A stretch of DNA of 43,735 bases from CAZYAK01 sp964645935 (GCA_964645935.1 CAZYAK010000006.1:1-43735), one strand, 5' to 3'. Counted from the first letter of the stretch, positions 31,927 through 43,522 are shown. Translations and numbers: made by a program. The notes: a model not told the origin generated them from the sequence alone.

Positions 31927-32174
31927 ACCTTACTCACCTCACCTCGATCAGTGCAAGATAATTGTACATCCTAGTGTTCATAAGATTTGTTCAAGCAATT
32001 GTTTTTATAGAAGCCAAAATACTGGAACTTGTTCCAAGAACTTGTATCGCATTGAACACAATTATTGCTCGCCTTTTTTTGGCTTTTATGGTCTGGATAT
32101 ATATTTTGCTCAGTCGCCAACAGTGAGGACAAATTCTCAGGAGGATCCCAAAACGGGACACTTGCCTGGAAGGA
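31927..32174. other. AT-rich intergenic island with dyads
   Basis: This stretch between divergent genes is much richer in A+T than the rest of the window. It contains a 14-bp palindrome TGGAAC-TT-GTTCCA (32023-32036) with the heptamer GAACTTG repeated, and 9-bp arms AAGCCAAAA (32011-32019) and TTTTGGCTT (32077-32085). No plausible protein gene is present. It may be the control region of both flanking units. Confidence 0.5.
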
Positions 32175-32203
32175 TTGAGCAAATGTCCAGTTCGTGATAC
32201 ACT
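32175..32203 (+). promoter_or_regulatory. Promoter of the VirB6-like operon
   Basis: TTGAGC (32175-32180), 17 bases, TACACT (32198-32203), six bases before the ATG. This is a full -35/-10 pair with leaderless spacing. Confidence 0.75.
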
Positions 32204-32209
32204 GATCTG

Positions 32210-34081
32210 ATGTCTCGACACACAAAAACCCTCATTACTACCGGGCTCCTCGCGCTGGTACTCGGCGTTGTTCGTCTTGAGGGCTGGACCGCACTCGTCG
32301 CCGTACAGACGGCGCACGCGGTGGGGGCTCCGCTCACCGCATCGGGTGGGTTCATTACAGGCTTCTCGTTTATTGCGTCGATCCTGATCACGATCATGAA
32401 CACGTTTACGTGGTTCCTATTCATGCTCCTAGATGTCGTGCTGAACCCGGTATGGATTTTTGATCTTAACTCGGGGCCCAGTCTCACCAACATGTTGCGT
32501 GAAATCTGGCAACTCTGCCGCGATCTCGTCAACCTGGCCCTCGCCCTCGTGCTCATCGCGGGCGCGGTCATGATGATCATCACATCGGATTCCTCTAAGG
32601 TAAAGGCTGGCCTCCCAAAGTTCGTGATGGCCCTGATCCTCGTGAACTTCTCGTGGTTCATTCCGCGCGCGATTTTCGACGTTTCGCAGATCCTCACCTA
32701 CACCGTCTACCAGATTCCCTCGCTGCTCAACGCCGACGGCTGCGTGCTGCCCGCCACGACCACCCAGCCAGCGCGCCCCTGCGAGATCGTGATCAACTAC
32801 GCGTTCTTCCGACAGACCAGCTTCATCCGCGCCAACGGCACCCAGGTCAACGGGGCCGGAGCCGTGGTTTCTACCGGCTGGCGCTGCGTGCTGCGACCGC
32901 TCGTCTGCATCCAGACCGTGCCCGTGGGCTCACCCCAGGCCACGGCCAACATGCAGATGCACAGCAATGTCATGAACGGCCTTATCGTCAATCACGCGCG
33001 GCTGCAGACCCTGGTGCGCATCAGCGATCCGCGGGGCGCGGGTATCGGGCCCGCGCCGGGTGGCGGACTCAACCAGATCGGCGCGTCCATCATGTTCCTC
33101 GTGAAGATTGTGGTAATTCTCGTGTTCCACGCGGCGCTGTTCTTCCCGCTGCTGGCCATGGTGGCGGCGTTCTTCATCCGCATCCCCATCCTGTGGGTGA
33201 CGATGGCGTTCATGCCACTCACGGCGCTGAGCTACGTCATTCAGATGCCGTCGGAGTTCGACCCCAAGACGCTCTTCCAGAAGCAGTTCCTGGACGCCGT
33301 GTTCCTGCCCACCAAAGTGGCCATCCCCTTTACCATCGGATTCATCATGGTGAACGCCGGCGCCTCCGCGGCGCCCCCCGGACCCATGGCGCAAGCGTTG
33401 CCCATCGCCATCTTCTCGGGCGTGAGCAGTTTGTGGCAGATCATGTGGATGATCATCGCGCTGTTCATCATCTGGAAGTACTCGTTCGACACCCTCAGCA
33501 AGGGCGGCGAGTTCGTGGCCCCCATCGCACAGAAGATCAAGGGCTACGGTGACAGCACTATGCAGCTCGGCAAGGCCGCCATCACCAACGCCCCGATCAT
33601 CCCGATCCCGGGCGCGGGCTCCGCCTCGCTCGCCAACATCGGCCGCGCCATCGACCCGAACACCGGCCTCGCCCAGATCCGCAGCGGCCGTCCGCTTCAG
33701 AGCTTCATGCAGAACCTCAACGAGGAGATCGCTCGCCGCGCCGCCAGTGGCGGCGGCGGGTCGGCCACGCAGCAGCAGAACCGCGCCGCGGAGGCAGTGC
33801 GACGTGACCTCAACGTCAACATCGCCGCCCGCGACGAGGTGCGCCTGCACATCGATACCGTGGGCGCGGCCGGCACGGACGACGCAACCCGCCTCAGCCG
33901 CCTCGGCGACGCCCTCACACGCATCCGCGCCGTCGGAGGCGATCGGGTGCGCGGCATCAGCGATGAGAACCTCATCCAAGGCTACCTGCGCGAAAACGGG
34001 GCAGGGATCGATGAACCCACTCGCAAGCGCATCTTGGACACCATCCGCCGCCGCCCGTTGGGTGGGGCCGGTACCACGTAA
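32210..34081 (+). CDS. TrbL/VirB6-like polytopic membrane protein
   Basis: The 623-residue product has a cleavable signal peptide (site after AHA, residue 37) and about eight membrane helices between residues 45 and 455, e.g. FSFIASILITIMNTFTWFLF, VNLALALVLIAGAVMMII, LILVNFSWFIPRAIFDV, ILVFHAALFFPLLAMVAAFF and LWQIMWMIIALFIIW. This resembles inner-membrane channel proteins of type IV secretion systems. After the helices comes a soluble C-terminal part of about 165 residues, rich in Ala, Arg and Gly. Assignment is by topology, not by a diagnostic motif. The next gene starts 11 bases after its stop and is very likely in the same operon. Confidence 0.65.
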   Translation: MSRHTKTLITTGLLALVLGVVRLEGWTALVAVQTAHAVGAPLTASGGFITGFSFIASILITIMNTFTWFLFMLLDVVLNPVWIFDLNSGPSLTNMLREIWQLCRDLVNLALALVLIAGAVMMIITSDSSKVKAGLPKFVMALILVNFSWFIPRAIFDVSQILTYTVYQIPSLLNADGCVLPATTTQPARPCEIVINYAFFRQTSFIRANGTQVNGAGAVVSTGWRCVLRPLVCIQTVPVGSPQATANMQMHSNVMNGLIVNHARLQTLVRISDPRGAGIGPAPGGGLNQIGASIMFLVKIVVILVFHAALFFPLLAMVAAFFIRIPILWVTMAFMPLTALSYVIQMPSEFDPKTLFQKQFLDAVFLPTKVAIPFTIGFIMVNAGASAAPPGPMAQALPIAIFSGVSSLWQIMWMIIALFIIWKYSFDTLSKGGEFVAPIAQKIKGYGDSTMQLGKAAITNAPIIPIPGAGSASLANIGRAIDPNTGLAQIRSGRPLQSFMQNLNEEIARRAASGGGGSATQQQNRAAEAVRRDLNVNIAARDEVRLHIDTVGAAGTDDATRLSRLGDALTRIRAVGGDRVRGISDENLIQGYLRENGAGIDEPTRKRILDTIRRRPLGGAGTT

Positions 34082-34092
34082 TCCCCTCCCCG

Positions 34093-36867
34093 ATGTCCAT
34101 CGACCGTCCGTCGGCCGAACCGGAGCCCCTCGGCGCGGGGGGCGCCGAGCGTCTGGACGCCCGCATGCGCGGCTCCACGGGCCGCCTGCACGTGGCCACG
34201 GGCCTGCCGCCGGGCACTCCGCGCGATGGCATCATCCGTGGCGAGCTCAACGTGGAGTACGAGACGTGGTCGGCCCAGTGCCGCAACACCCTGGCCGGCC
34301 CGCACGCCGCGCTGGTGAGTGTGCTGCCCGGCATCGAGCAGATCCCCCGCCCCGTGGGTACGGACCTCTCCCGCCGCTTGCGCGCGCTGGAGCGCCTGTC
34401 CAACCCCAACCCCGCAGCCAACGTGCGCCTAAACCCCATGCGCGTCCTGGACGAGGTGCGTAACTGCCGCGAGTACATCCAGGGCCTGATGGCGCCGGGC
34501 GCGCCCTACGCGGGCATTCTGAGCCCCTACACGGGCATCGTGATGCAGGCCTCCAGCATCGTGGAAGCGATGGGCCAGGGCGCGGTGAGCTCCAACCCCA
34601 ACGCCGCCCGGGGATCGTCGCCGTACCTCAACATGCCGCAAGATCCCCGCACCGGCCGCTCGTCGCAAGCCGCGCAGGAGCTGCGGGGGCAGTTGGGGAC
34701 CATCGGGCAGATGGCAGCCGTGGGCGCGACCATCCCCATTCTCGCTTCGGTCATCATCCTCAACCTGCGCAATCCCGACCCCTCCAAGCGTCGGTGGGGT
34801 GGGGCCGCCTTCTGGGCGGCCGCGGCCGTGGCGGCGTGCTGCGGGCACCGCATTTTCCATACCGAGCCCGACGGCCGCATCCGCCTGGCCACCCGCACGG
34901 ACCACTGGCTGGAGGAGATCAAGTTCCTGGCGCAGCCCGGAGGCGAGTACGAGCGCCTGGGCGCCCTCTACCAGTTCCGCAACCCGGGGCTCCTGGCCCA
35001 CTGGGCCACCACCGCAGAAAAGCTCGCCACACGTGGTGCCATCCCCCCCGACGTCAGCCGGCTCATCCGCCGCAACACCCCGTTGCTCCCCCACGAACAG
35101 GTGACGGTGCTGGACTACCTGGCCCCTGGGGGCTCGCCCGTGCGCCCGATCTTGCAGGCGATGATGAACAGTCCCGCGCGATCTTCCACGGGCCCCGGAG
35201 ACGACTTCCGCTCCTACGCCGCCCTCATGATGACACCTCGCGGCGAGGATGCCCGCACGTTCATCGGCGGCTACCTGCGCAGCGGTGCCGGGCCCGAGGC
35301 ATTCGCATCGCTCCCCTTCGGCCCCGACGGCACGCTGGGGTTCCCGGGCGGGACCGTGGGGGGAACCCCCACCCTCTCCACCGCTGCGACCACCCCCGCC
35401 GGCGAGCGGCGCCGGAAGGACGAAGCAGCCGTAAAGGGTGAAGCTGCTGTCAAAGGGGAAGCCGCGGTGAAAGGCGAAGCGGCGGCCAAGGGAGAGGAGG
35501 AGACCAAGAAGAAGGACGAAGAGGCCAAGAAGAAAGGCGAGGAGGAGGCTAAGAAGAAGCTGGAAGAGGAGGCCAAGGCACGGGAGGTAGCCGAGCGCGC
35601 CCTGACCTTGCCTGCGGCTCTACGCCTGGCTACTGCCGCCACCATCGAGGTGACCCCCATACCCGCCGTGCTCACCGTGACACACCGCGCCACCCCGGCC
35701 GACGCGGCGGTCACGTGGACGGTCAACGCCGCGGGGGTCATCGCCCCGGCGGCACCCGCCGCGCCCTTCACCGTCGCGCGGACGGACGGCGCCATCACGT
35801 TCACGCCGACGGCCGTCGGCGTCTTCGGATTCCGGCTGCCCACGGGCCCCGAGCGCACGCGCACCGTGGAGACCGCGGCGGGAGCCATAGCCTCCCGTCA
35901 AACGCTCGACAAGCGCGTCAGCGCGCTCGCTACCGGCAACGCCGAGAACATCACCCTCTGGAGCGACACCGAGTACGACCATCCCTCCGCCGCCGCCACC
36001 GTTACCGCGCTGGAGGAAGTGCTTGCCGATAGGGCAAGTCTCACTCCGGTACAGCGCGCAGCCCTGCTCCCGGAGAGGATCGTCATCGTGTCCGAGGACC
36101 CAGGGACGCCCGCCCTCGTGACGGGAACCTACTACGGGCCCCGCATTGCCATCCAGGTCGGTTCCACGCGCGAGCAGATCCGCAACACGCTGCGCACCAC
36201 CCTGGACACCCAGCTCATTCCCCGCCGGCGCCTCAAGGAGCGCATGACGAAAATCGCCGGTACTGGTGTGACTGCGAAGGCCGCCGAAATCTTTCTGTGG
36301 AACAATGTGTACTCGTACGAGTACACGGCGATCGACGGCACGCTCACGCGGCTGGAAGCGGCCATCGGCGAGCTGACCGCGGGCGAAAAGACCGCCCTGC
36401 GCACCGAGAAGATCGTCATCGTCCCCCAGGACGATGCGCGCGCCGGAACGGTGACCACGACCGGCTCCGGCGAGCACGTGCTCTTCCTCCGTCCCAACCA
36501 GACGCAGCCCCAGATCCTGGCGAGCCTCCGCGCCGGCCTCACGACACTCGCGCCCCGTCGCCGCGAGGAGGCGGTCTTGAGGGACATCACCACCACGGTG
36601 TTTGGCGGAGCAGCTCACGAAAATCTCATCGGGTTCTACAGCGGCCACACCTTTGATTTCGACGCACTGGAAGCGCCGCTCAAGACCCTGCGCGCCACGC
36701 TAACGGAGCTCACCGTAGTGGAACGCACCAACACGAATCGTCGCTACTGGATCCAGCTCGTGACGGATGAAACGGTCCGTAGCGGCAACGTGCTGTACCT
36801 CAAGATCGGAGACCCAGGGGAGACGCACCTCAAGCTCATCCGAGAGTCCCTGGCGTTGCCCGAATAA
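34093..36867 (+). CDS. 924-residue protein with three C-terminal repeats
   Basis: I recognise no family. The order is a soluble N-terminal part (about 1-200), two membrane segments (about 206-225 and 238-255), a further soluble region to about 440, a charged helical linker (about 445-500) of EAAVKG units followed by EEAKKK-type repeats, a beta-rich Ig-like stretch (about 511-590), then three diverged repeats of about 105 residues: 601-709, 711-820 and 822-924. Each repeat has a basic start (KRVSALA, ERMTKIA, EAVLRDI), a central helical segment (LEEVL, LEAAIGELT, LKTLRATLTELT), a strand (RIVIVSE, KIVIVPQ, WIQLVTD) and an end like REQIRNTL, QPQILASL or HLKLIRESL. It is co-operonic with the VirB6-like gene. 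Confidence 0.75.
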   Translation: MSIDRPSAEPEPLGAGGAERLDARMRGSTGRLHVATGLPPGTPRDGIIRGELNVEYETWSAQCRNTLAGPHAALVSVLPGIEQIPRPVGTDLSRRLRALERLSNPNPAANVRLNPMRVLDEVRNCREYIQGLMAPGAPYAGILSPYTGIVMQASSIVEAMGQGAVSSNPNAARGSSPYLNMPQDPRTGRSSQAAQELRGQLGTIGQMAAVGATIPILASVIILNLRNPDPSKRRWGGAAFWAAAAVAACCGHRIFHTEPDGRIRLATRTDHWLEEIKFLAQPGGEYERLGALYQFRNPGLLAHWATTAEKLATRGAIPPDVSRLIRRNTPLLPHEQVTVLDYLAPGGSPVRPILQAMMNSPARSSTGPGDDFRSYAALMMTPRGEDARTFIGGYLRSGAGPEAFASLPFGPDGTLGFPGGTVGGTPTLSTAATTPAGERRRKDEAAVKGEAAVKGEAAVKGEAAAKGEEETKKKDEEAKKKGEEEAKKKLEEEAKAREVAERALTLPAALRLATAATIEVTPIPAVLTVTHRATPADAAVTWTVNAAGVIAPAAPAAPFTVARTDGAITFTPTAVGVFGFRLPTGPERTRTVETAAGAIASRQTLDKRVSALATGNAENITLWSDTEYDHPSAAATVTALEEVLADRASLTPVQRAALLPERIVIVSEDPGTPALVTGTYYGPRIAIQVGSTREQIRNTLRTTLDTQLIPRRRLKERMTKIAGTGVTAKAAEIFLWNNVYSYEYTAIDGTLTRLEAAIGELTAGEKTALRTEKIVIVPQDDARAGTVTTTGSGEHVLFLRPNQTQPQILASLRAGLTTLAPRRREEAVLRDITTTVFGGAAHENLIGFYSGHTFDFDALEAPLKTLRATLTELTVVERTNTNRRYWIQLVTDETVRSGNVLYLKIGDPGETHLKLIRESLALPE

Positions 36868-36881
36868 ACCTCAAACCGCCT

Positions 36882-39116
<2,235 letters not shown>

Positions 39117-39195
39117 GGATTCGTCTGGAAGAACTTGAACACGCAGAAGGTACCAGAAACGCGCCCCGCTTGCCACCGCTTCCCTGCGGGGGAAA

Positions 39196-40524
39196 TCAGG
39201 CCGCCCCGCCGGACAGGTCGCGCACCACGTCGCGTCCCGCGCCCTCGCCCTCGGCCACCGCACGGACGATGTCCGTCGAGCGGCCTGCCGGCAAGAGCGT
39301 CTGGGAGGGCACCGACGGCAGGCTCGGGGCCTCTGGGATGTCGTGCATGCCTTCACCGCCTTCGACGCGCTGACGGGAAAGTCCTTCCTTGAGAATTTTA
39401 ATGGAATCCAGCACCTGGAGCTGGAAATTCTCGTACTGGCGTACGCGGAAGCCCGCGGCTCGCGCGTGGCCGCCCCCGCCGTAGGCCTCACCGGCGAGGC
39501 GGCTCACATCCACCGCCGCAGACGAGCGCATGCTGGCCTTGAGACCCCCCTCCTCCACCTCGGTAAAGAGTACGTACACGTCGGCGCCTGGGATGGTGGA
39601 AATAAGCTCGTCCAGGATGCCGTGCGTCTCCTTGCTGGTGGATTCCATCTCCTGCAGGTCCTCTCGGCTCACCGACGACCAAACAATACCGGCCTGGCGG
39701 TCCACCTGGATGCGGTTAAGCGCGCGACCCCAGATCTTGAGTGTGGAGAGCGGCTTGGTCTTGTAGATCTGCTGGATGATCTCCTGCTGGCGCGCGCCCT
39801 TCTCCAGCAGCTCAGCGGCAATCTCCAACGATCGCGGCGTGGTATTGGGGTTCTGGAAGCTACGGGTGTCCGTGATGAGGCCCGTGAGGAGCAGCGTGGC
39901 CATATCGGCCGTGACGCGGTGCTTCCAGTCGGGGTGCTGCATGAACCAGCCGTACAGGACCTCCGTGGCGCTGGCGGCGGTGGGATCGATCAGCTGCACA
40001 TGACCGAAGCGCGTGTTGGAGATGTGATGGTCCACGTTGAGGATGGGCACCTCGGAGAAGAGGTCCACGTGTTCGGTGTAGAAGCGGCCCATGAGGGCAA
40101 GATCGGCTGTATCCACAGCCACGATGAGGTCGTACTGCCGCTCCCCTGCCGCGAACGACACCTGCTCCGGACGGATGCGGCCCTTCTTGGGGACCACAAT
40201 GATGTTCACCTTCCTGTCCTCCACGGTGTAGCGCAGCTTGTCCACCTCCACGCCCTCGTCCAGGTTCACGGTGACGATGAAGTTCTGACTTTCGGCGATC
40301 TCCTGCTCCAGCTTCTCGTAGCTTGGGAGGAACTTGAGGGCCTCAGGTAGGGTGTCTGGGCAGATGACGGTGACGTCCTTACCGATCGCCCGGAACATCT
40401 CCGCGCACGCCAGAGCGCTAGAAATGCCATCCGGGTCCACGTTGGCATGGGGGACAATCAGCAGCCGCTGATGCTGCATGATCGCCTGGGTGGCTGCCGA
40501 GTAGGAGGAGGACGGGAGGCTCAT
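39196..40524 (-). CDS. nrnA: DHH-DHHA1 phosphoesterase (NrnA-like)
   Basis: NrnA degrades short oligoribonucleotides and pAp. The 442-residue product has VPHANVDPDGISSALA, AVDTADLALMG, NVDHHISNTRFG and a DHHA1 domain ending in the GGGHARAAGFRV motif. About 80 residues beyond DHHA1 are low in complexity and not typical of the family. NrnA beside infB is a common bacterial order. The ATG at 40524 is chosen over an earlier in-frame start because a strong promoter lies directly upstream and the extra codons have no similarity. Confidence 0.93.
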   Translation of the reverse strand: MSLPSSSYSAATQAIMQHQRLLIVPHANVDPDGISSALACAEMFRAIGKDVTVICPDTLPEALKFLPSYEKLEQEIAESQNFIVTVNLDEGVEVDKLRYTVEDRKVNIIVVPKKGRIRPEQVSFAAGERQYDLIVAVDTADLALMGRFYTEHVDLFSEVPILNVDHHISNTRFGHVQLIDPTAASATEVLYGWFMQHPDWKHRVTADMATLLLTGLITDTRSFQNPNTTPRSLEIAAELLEKGARQQEIIQQIYKTKPLSTLKIWGRALNRIQVDRQAGIVWSSVSREDLQEMESTSKETHGILDELISTIPGADVYVLFTEVEEGGLKASMRSSAAVDVSRLAGEAYGGGGHARAAGFRVRQYENFQLQVLDSIKILKEGLSRQRVEGGEGMHDIPEAPSLPSVPSQTLLPAGRSTDIVRAVAEGEGAGRDVVRDLSGGAA

Positions 40525-40540
40525 TGGTCCGTAATGTTTT

Positions 40541-40569
40541 ATAGTACCATAATTTGACAGAATTATCAA
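40541..40569 (-). promoter_or_regulatory. Promoter of nrnA-infB
   Basis: TTGATA (40569-40564), 17 bases, TACTAT (40546-40541), 16 bases before the ATG. The remaining gap to 40649 shows no gene or T-rich terminator. Confidence 0.75.
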
Positions 40570-40649
40570 TTGTTGTCTTATTAGCTACTTCAGCATCAGG
40601 AAAAGGGGGTCATGGAACCACAATGCGACGTGCTTTCCAAGCTCTTCCG

Positions 40650-42257
40650 TCAGCGGGCGAAGCCCTGGGTGAGCTTGTCTTGCAACCCGGTGGCCCGGAG
40701 GATCTGCTCAGGGCTGGCGGAAAGGAGGCGCGGGTCACGTTCCGCCGCGGTGTAGAGCACCTGGTACATGGCTGTGAGCATGGGCTGCATCATCTCGCTG
40801 AGTGTGACATGCCGGGACCGCTCCAGGTATTTCTCGAACCGTGTGTCGCCCTCGTGCAGGATCATGTCGATGCCCGTGGCCGGCACGAAGGATCCTCCGG
40901 TCGTGGGGAAGTACGGCAACACCATGCCGTCGCCACCGAGCTCTTTGGTCTGCACGGGCTCCACAGCCCGGGCCTCCTCATCCTCGCCGGTCTCGCGGAG
41001 GATGCGCATCCATTCCTCCTTGGTGCGCGTGAGGTCATTGACCTGGCAGAAGCCGCCCAGACACTTCATGCCGTAGTACAACGACACCGTGAGGTAGCTG
41101 AGGAGCATGCTCGGGTGGATGCGCTTGATCGTGAGTGCCTCGGCCAGAGCCTCGGGCGTCCAGGGAATAGAGATGACGCCGTCGTGGCTGGTGAGCCTCG
41201 TGCCGTCGGCTGAGAGCATCAGGCGCACACGGTGCAGCTTCTCGTCCATGGCCCAGAAGAAGTACGTCCCCCACCCTTTCTCGAGTGAGAAGGCGCCGGG
41301 GATACCGTTGAAACGCTCGTGGATGAGGCTCATCAAACGCGGGTCGAACAGCGTGCGGTACAGTAGGGACGTGGTGTCGGCCAGGTGCCATCGCAGGAGT
41401 AAGCGTGTGACGAGTGTCTCGATCTCCAGATAGAGGAGGTCTGGGACGGGGATAGCCGCCCTGTCAGAGGGAGAGGCTCCCGCGGGGGGGTGGAAGAGGC
41501 GCGGCCAGAGGTGGGAGTTGACCACGGTGACCTGCGCGTTGAGGTCTGGCTTGGAGAGGACGTCCTCGCGCGCAAAGATCTCCTCCATGAGAGCGCGGAT
41601 GCGGTCGCCTCGGCCGGGAGCGATTTCTCCGGTCTTCTCCTTTTTGGCGAGTTCCGCCTCAGCTTTGGTGAGATCGTCGCGGGTATACCCGCGCGAGGCG
41701 TACACCACACCCATTTTGAGCTTGTCGGGAAGGATCGGGAGGCGCGTGAAATTGCCCGAGGGACCCACTCCGCCGTGGAAGAGGATGCCGCGGGGGTAGG
41801 CGTCGCCGTTGTTCACCGACACGCCCGAGAACGAGAGGACTATCAGCGTGCTCAGGTCCGGATCGCCTCTCTCCGCGTACGGGATGCCGGAGATGAGGTT
41901 GGCATTGACGAAGAACGGGTGGTCAATAGGCCCGTGGTGGTCGGTGGTGGAGACCAGTGGGAACTTGGTGAGCTGGCGCGCCACGCGGCCGGCCATGTCC
42001 GCGCCCAACCGCTCCTCTGTGAGCAGGCGCACCTCCTCGATGAGCTCGGGCTTGCGGGCATCCAGGCGCGGGGACGGGTTCACGTCCATGAAATCGCGAG
42101 AATAGGCATGGAGAATTTTGTCCCCGTGCTTCTGCATGATTTCACCGAGGATCGGACGCCGTTTCCAGATGGCCTCCCTGAGGGCCTGGAGGATCGCCGG
42201 GATCTCGGCGGAGGTCGGCGCGGTGGTGTCGGTGGCTTGGTCGGAGGGGCTTCCCAT
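40650..42257 (-). CDS. Conserved-looking soluble protein of unknown function
   Basis: The 535-residue product has no signal peptide or membrane helix. It is rich in potential metal-binding residues, notably STTDHHGPIDHPFFVNANLI (about 130-150) and VVNSHLWPRLFHPP (about 260). It also has motif-like stretches such as LFHGGVGPSGNFTRLPILPD and LSYLTVSLYYGMKCLGGFCQ. These look like an enzyme active site, but I cannot name a family. The ATG at 42257 has no close -10; the promoter at 42300-42329 implies a leader of about 36 bases. Confidence 0.75.
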   Translation of the reverse strand: MGSPSDQATDTTAPTSAEIPAILQALREAIWKRRPILGEIMQKHGDKILHAYSRDFMDVNPSPRLDARKPELIEEVRLLTEERLGADMAGRVARQLTKFPLVSTTDHHGPIDHPFFVNANLISGIPYAERGDPDLSTLIVLSFSGVSVNNGDAYPRGILFHGGVGPSGNFTRLPILPDKLKMGVVYASRGYTRDDLTKAEAELAKKEKTGEIAPGRGDRIRALMEEIFAREDVLSKPDLNAQVTVVNSHLWPRLFHPPAGASPSDRAAIPVPDLLYLEIETLVTRLLLRWHLADTTSLLYRTLFDPRLMSLIHERFNGIPGAFSLEKGWGTYFFWAMDEKLHRVRLMLSADGTRLTSHDGVISIPWTPEALAEALTIKRIHPSMLLSYLTVSLYYGMKCLGGFCQVNDLTRTKEEWMRILRETGEDEEARAVEPVQTKELGGDGMVLPYFPTTGGSFVPATGIDMILHEGDTRFEKYLERSRHVTLSEMMQPMLTAMYQVLYTAAERDPRLLSASPEQILRATGLQDKLTQGFAR

Positions 42258-42299
42258 AGGGTCGGGCCGAGGCGTTCCGCGAATCCGGCACGTTGATCG

Positions 42300-42329
42300 A
42301 TCATAGCACCTGGCGACCGGGAATGTCAG
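42300..42329 (-). promoter_or_regulatory. Promoter of the unknown 535-residue gene
   Basis: CTGACA (42329-42324), 18 bases, TATGAT (42305-42300). Confidence 0.55.
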
Positions 42330-42383
42330 GGTGCGACGCCAAGTCACGAAGAAATCGGCTTACGGATGTCAACAAGGACTCAG

Positions 42384-42412
42384 AACGCCTGTTCGACGGC
42401 TTGCCAGGCGTT
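42384..42412 (-). terminator. Hairpin after the SLH gene
   Basis: Perfect 8-bp arms AACGCCTG and CAGGCGTT with a 13-base loop lie 15 bases past the SLH gene stop. No T-run follows, so termination is uncertain. Confidence 0.4.
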
Positions 42413-42426
42413 GCTGGTGAGGGAGA

Positions 42427-43515
42427 TCACCCTCCATAGACGACCAGGGTCTTGAGGACGTCTTTGAGCACGTCCTGCGTCATGCCCAGCTGACGCGCGG
42501 CTTCACGCGCGTCCTCCGGGGTCTCCTGCAGGACATTGCTGATGCCGATGACCTTCTCCAGGACGAGGCAGCGCGAGGGCGAAAGTGGCGAGGTGAAGGT
42601 AATCTGGTTGTACGAGGTACCCGCTGCGCCGTCGTTGGTCTCCACTGCGGTGAAAGGATGCCCGCCGAGCGTGATGGTCTGCACCACCGTGCCGGGGGAC
42701 GGCTGGGTCGCCGGGCATGACTCATGGACTCCCGCCCGGATGAAGGCGTTGTGCACGAAGTTCTTGCCCGGGAACGTCTGACCGCCTTGTACGATGATCT
42801 GCGCCGTTCCGTCGCCCTGCTCACTCACCGTCCAGCTGACGGGGTACGTAAGGCTGAAGATACGCTCGGAATCGGTATACACACGGGTCTTCTGCGTCCG
42901 CGGTGACCCAGAAAGAGACTCGTACGTCTGCGACGGGAGGCGCAGGTTGTAGTCCAACCGGTAGATCATCTCCGCCATCTCGCCACGGGTGATGGGCTGA
43001 TTGAAGGACGTGATGGTGAGCGGGATCGCCTGGCGCCCGGCGAGCGCACGCACGGACCGCTCGTACCACACGTCGGTAACGTCTTCCTGAAGGGCATAGC
43101 GGAACGTGAGGATCTTGGACGCCTCCGCAAAGTTGATGACGGCGTTGCCGCGGAAGAAGCCGTCGGGATAGCCGTGGACCCAGTTGCGCTGGTTGGCGGC
43201 ACACACGTACGGCGCGTACCAGTCGGTAGCGCGCATGTCGGGGAACATCCCGTCCAGATCCCTCTTGAGATGGCACAACCGGACCTCCTCAGCATCAAAG
43301 GCCGCGATGATGATTTTGGTGAACTCCGCGCGGTTGATGAGTGCGTCGGGGCGGTATGTGCCGTCCGGATACCCAGAGACGATCCCCCGCCCCTGCACGT
43401 CGCTGATCGCGGTGAAGCTGGGGTGCTCCGCTGGCACATCCGGGAAAGACGCTGCGACGAACCCGGGCAGAAGCAGTCCCGCGACGGTGGCGGCGGTGAG
43501 GAGGAAGGTGCGCAT
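42427..43515 (-). CDS. SLH-domain surface protein
   Basis: SLH domains attach proteins to pyruvylated wall polymer. The 362-residue product has a signal peptide (MRTFLLTAATVAGLLLPGFV, cleaved near AAS) followed by three SLH repeats: FPDVPAEHPSFTAISDVQGR with GYPDGTYRPDALINRAEFTK; FPDMRATDWYAPYVCAANQR with GYPDGFFRGNAVINFAEASK; and a diverged third with QPITRGEMAEMIYRL. The C-terminal half (RIFSLTYPVSWTVSEQGD onward) resembles a PsbP-like fold, also hinted at in the lipoprotein near the left end. TACAAT seven bases before the ATG at 43515 supports that start over one three codons upstream. The pyruvyl transferase CsaB in this window would make the ligand. Confidence 0.92.
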   Translation of the reverse strand: MRTFLLTAATVAGLLLPGFVAASFPDVPAEHPSFTAISDVQGRGIVSGYPDGTYRPDALINRAEFTKIIIAAFDAEEVRLCHLKRDLDGMFPDMRATDWYAPYVCAANQRNWVHGYPDGFFRGNAVINFAEASKILTFRYALQEDVTDVWYERSVRALAGRQAIPLTITSFNQPITRGEMAEMIYRLDYNLRLPSQTYESLSGSPRTQKTRVYTDSERIFSLTYPVSWTVSEQGDGTAQIIVQGGQTFPGKNFVHNAFIRAGVHESCPATQPSPGTVVQTITLGGHPFTAVETNDGAAGTSYNQITFTSPLSPSRCLVLEKVIGISNVLQETPEDAREAARQLGMTQDVLKDVLKTLVVYGG

Positions 43516-43522
43516 GGAGCGC

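Noticed and set aside
31971..32225. Small minus-strand open frame of 84 codons in the AT-rich island
   Set aside because: No start signals, composition unlike genuine genes here, and it overlaps the promoter and start of the VirB6-like gene.
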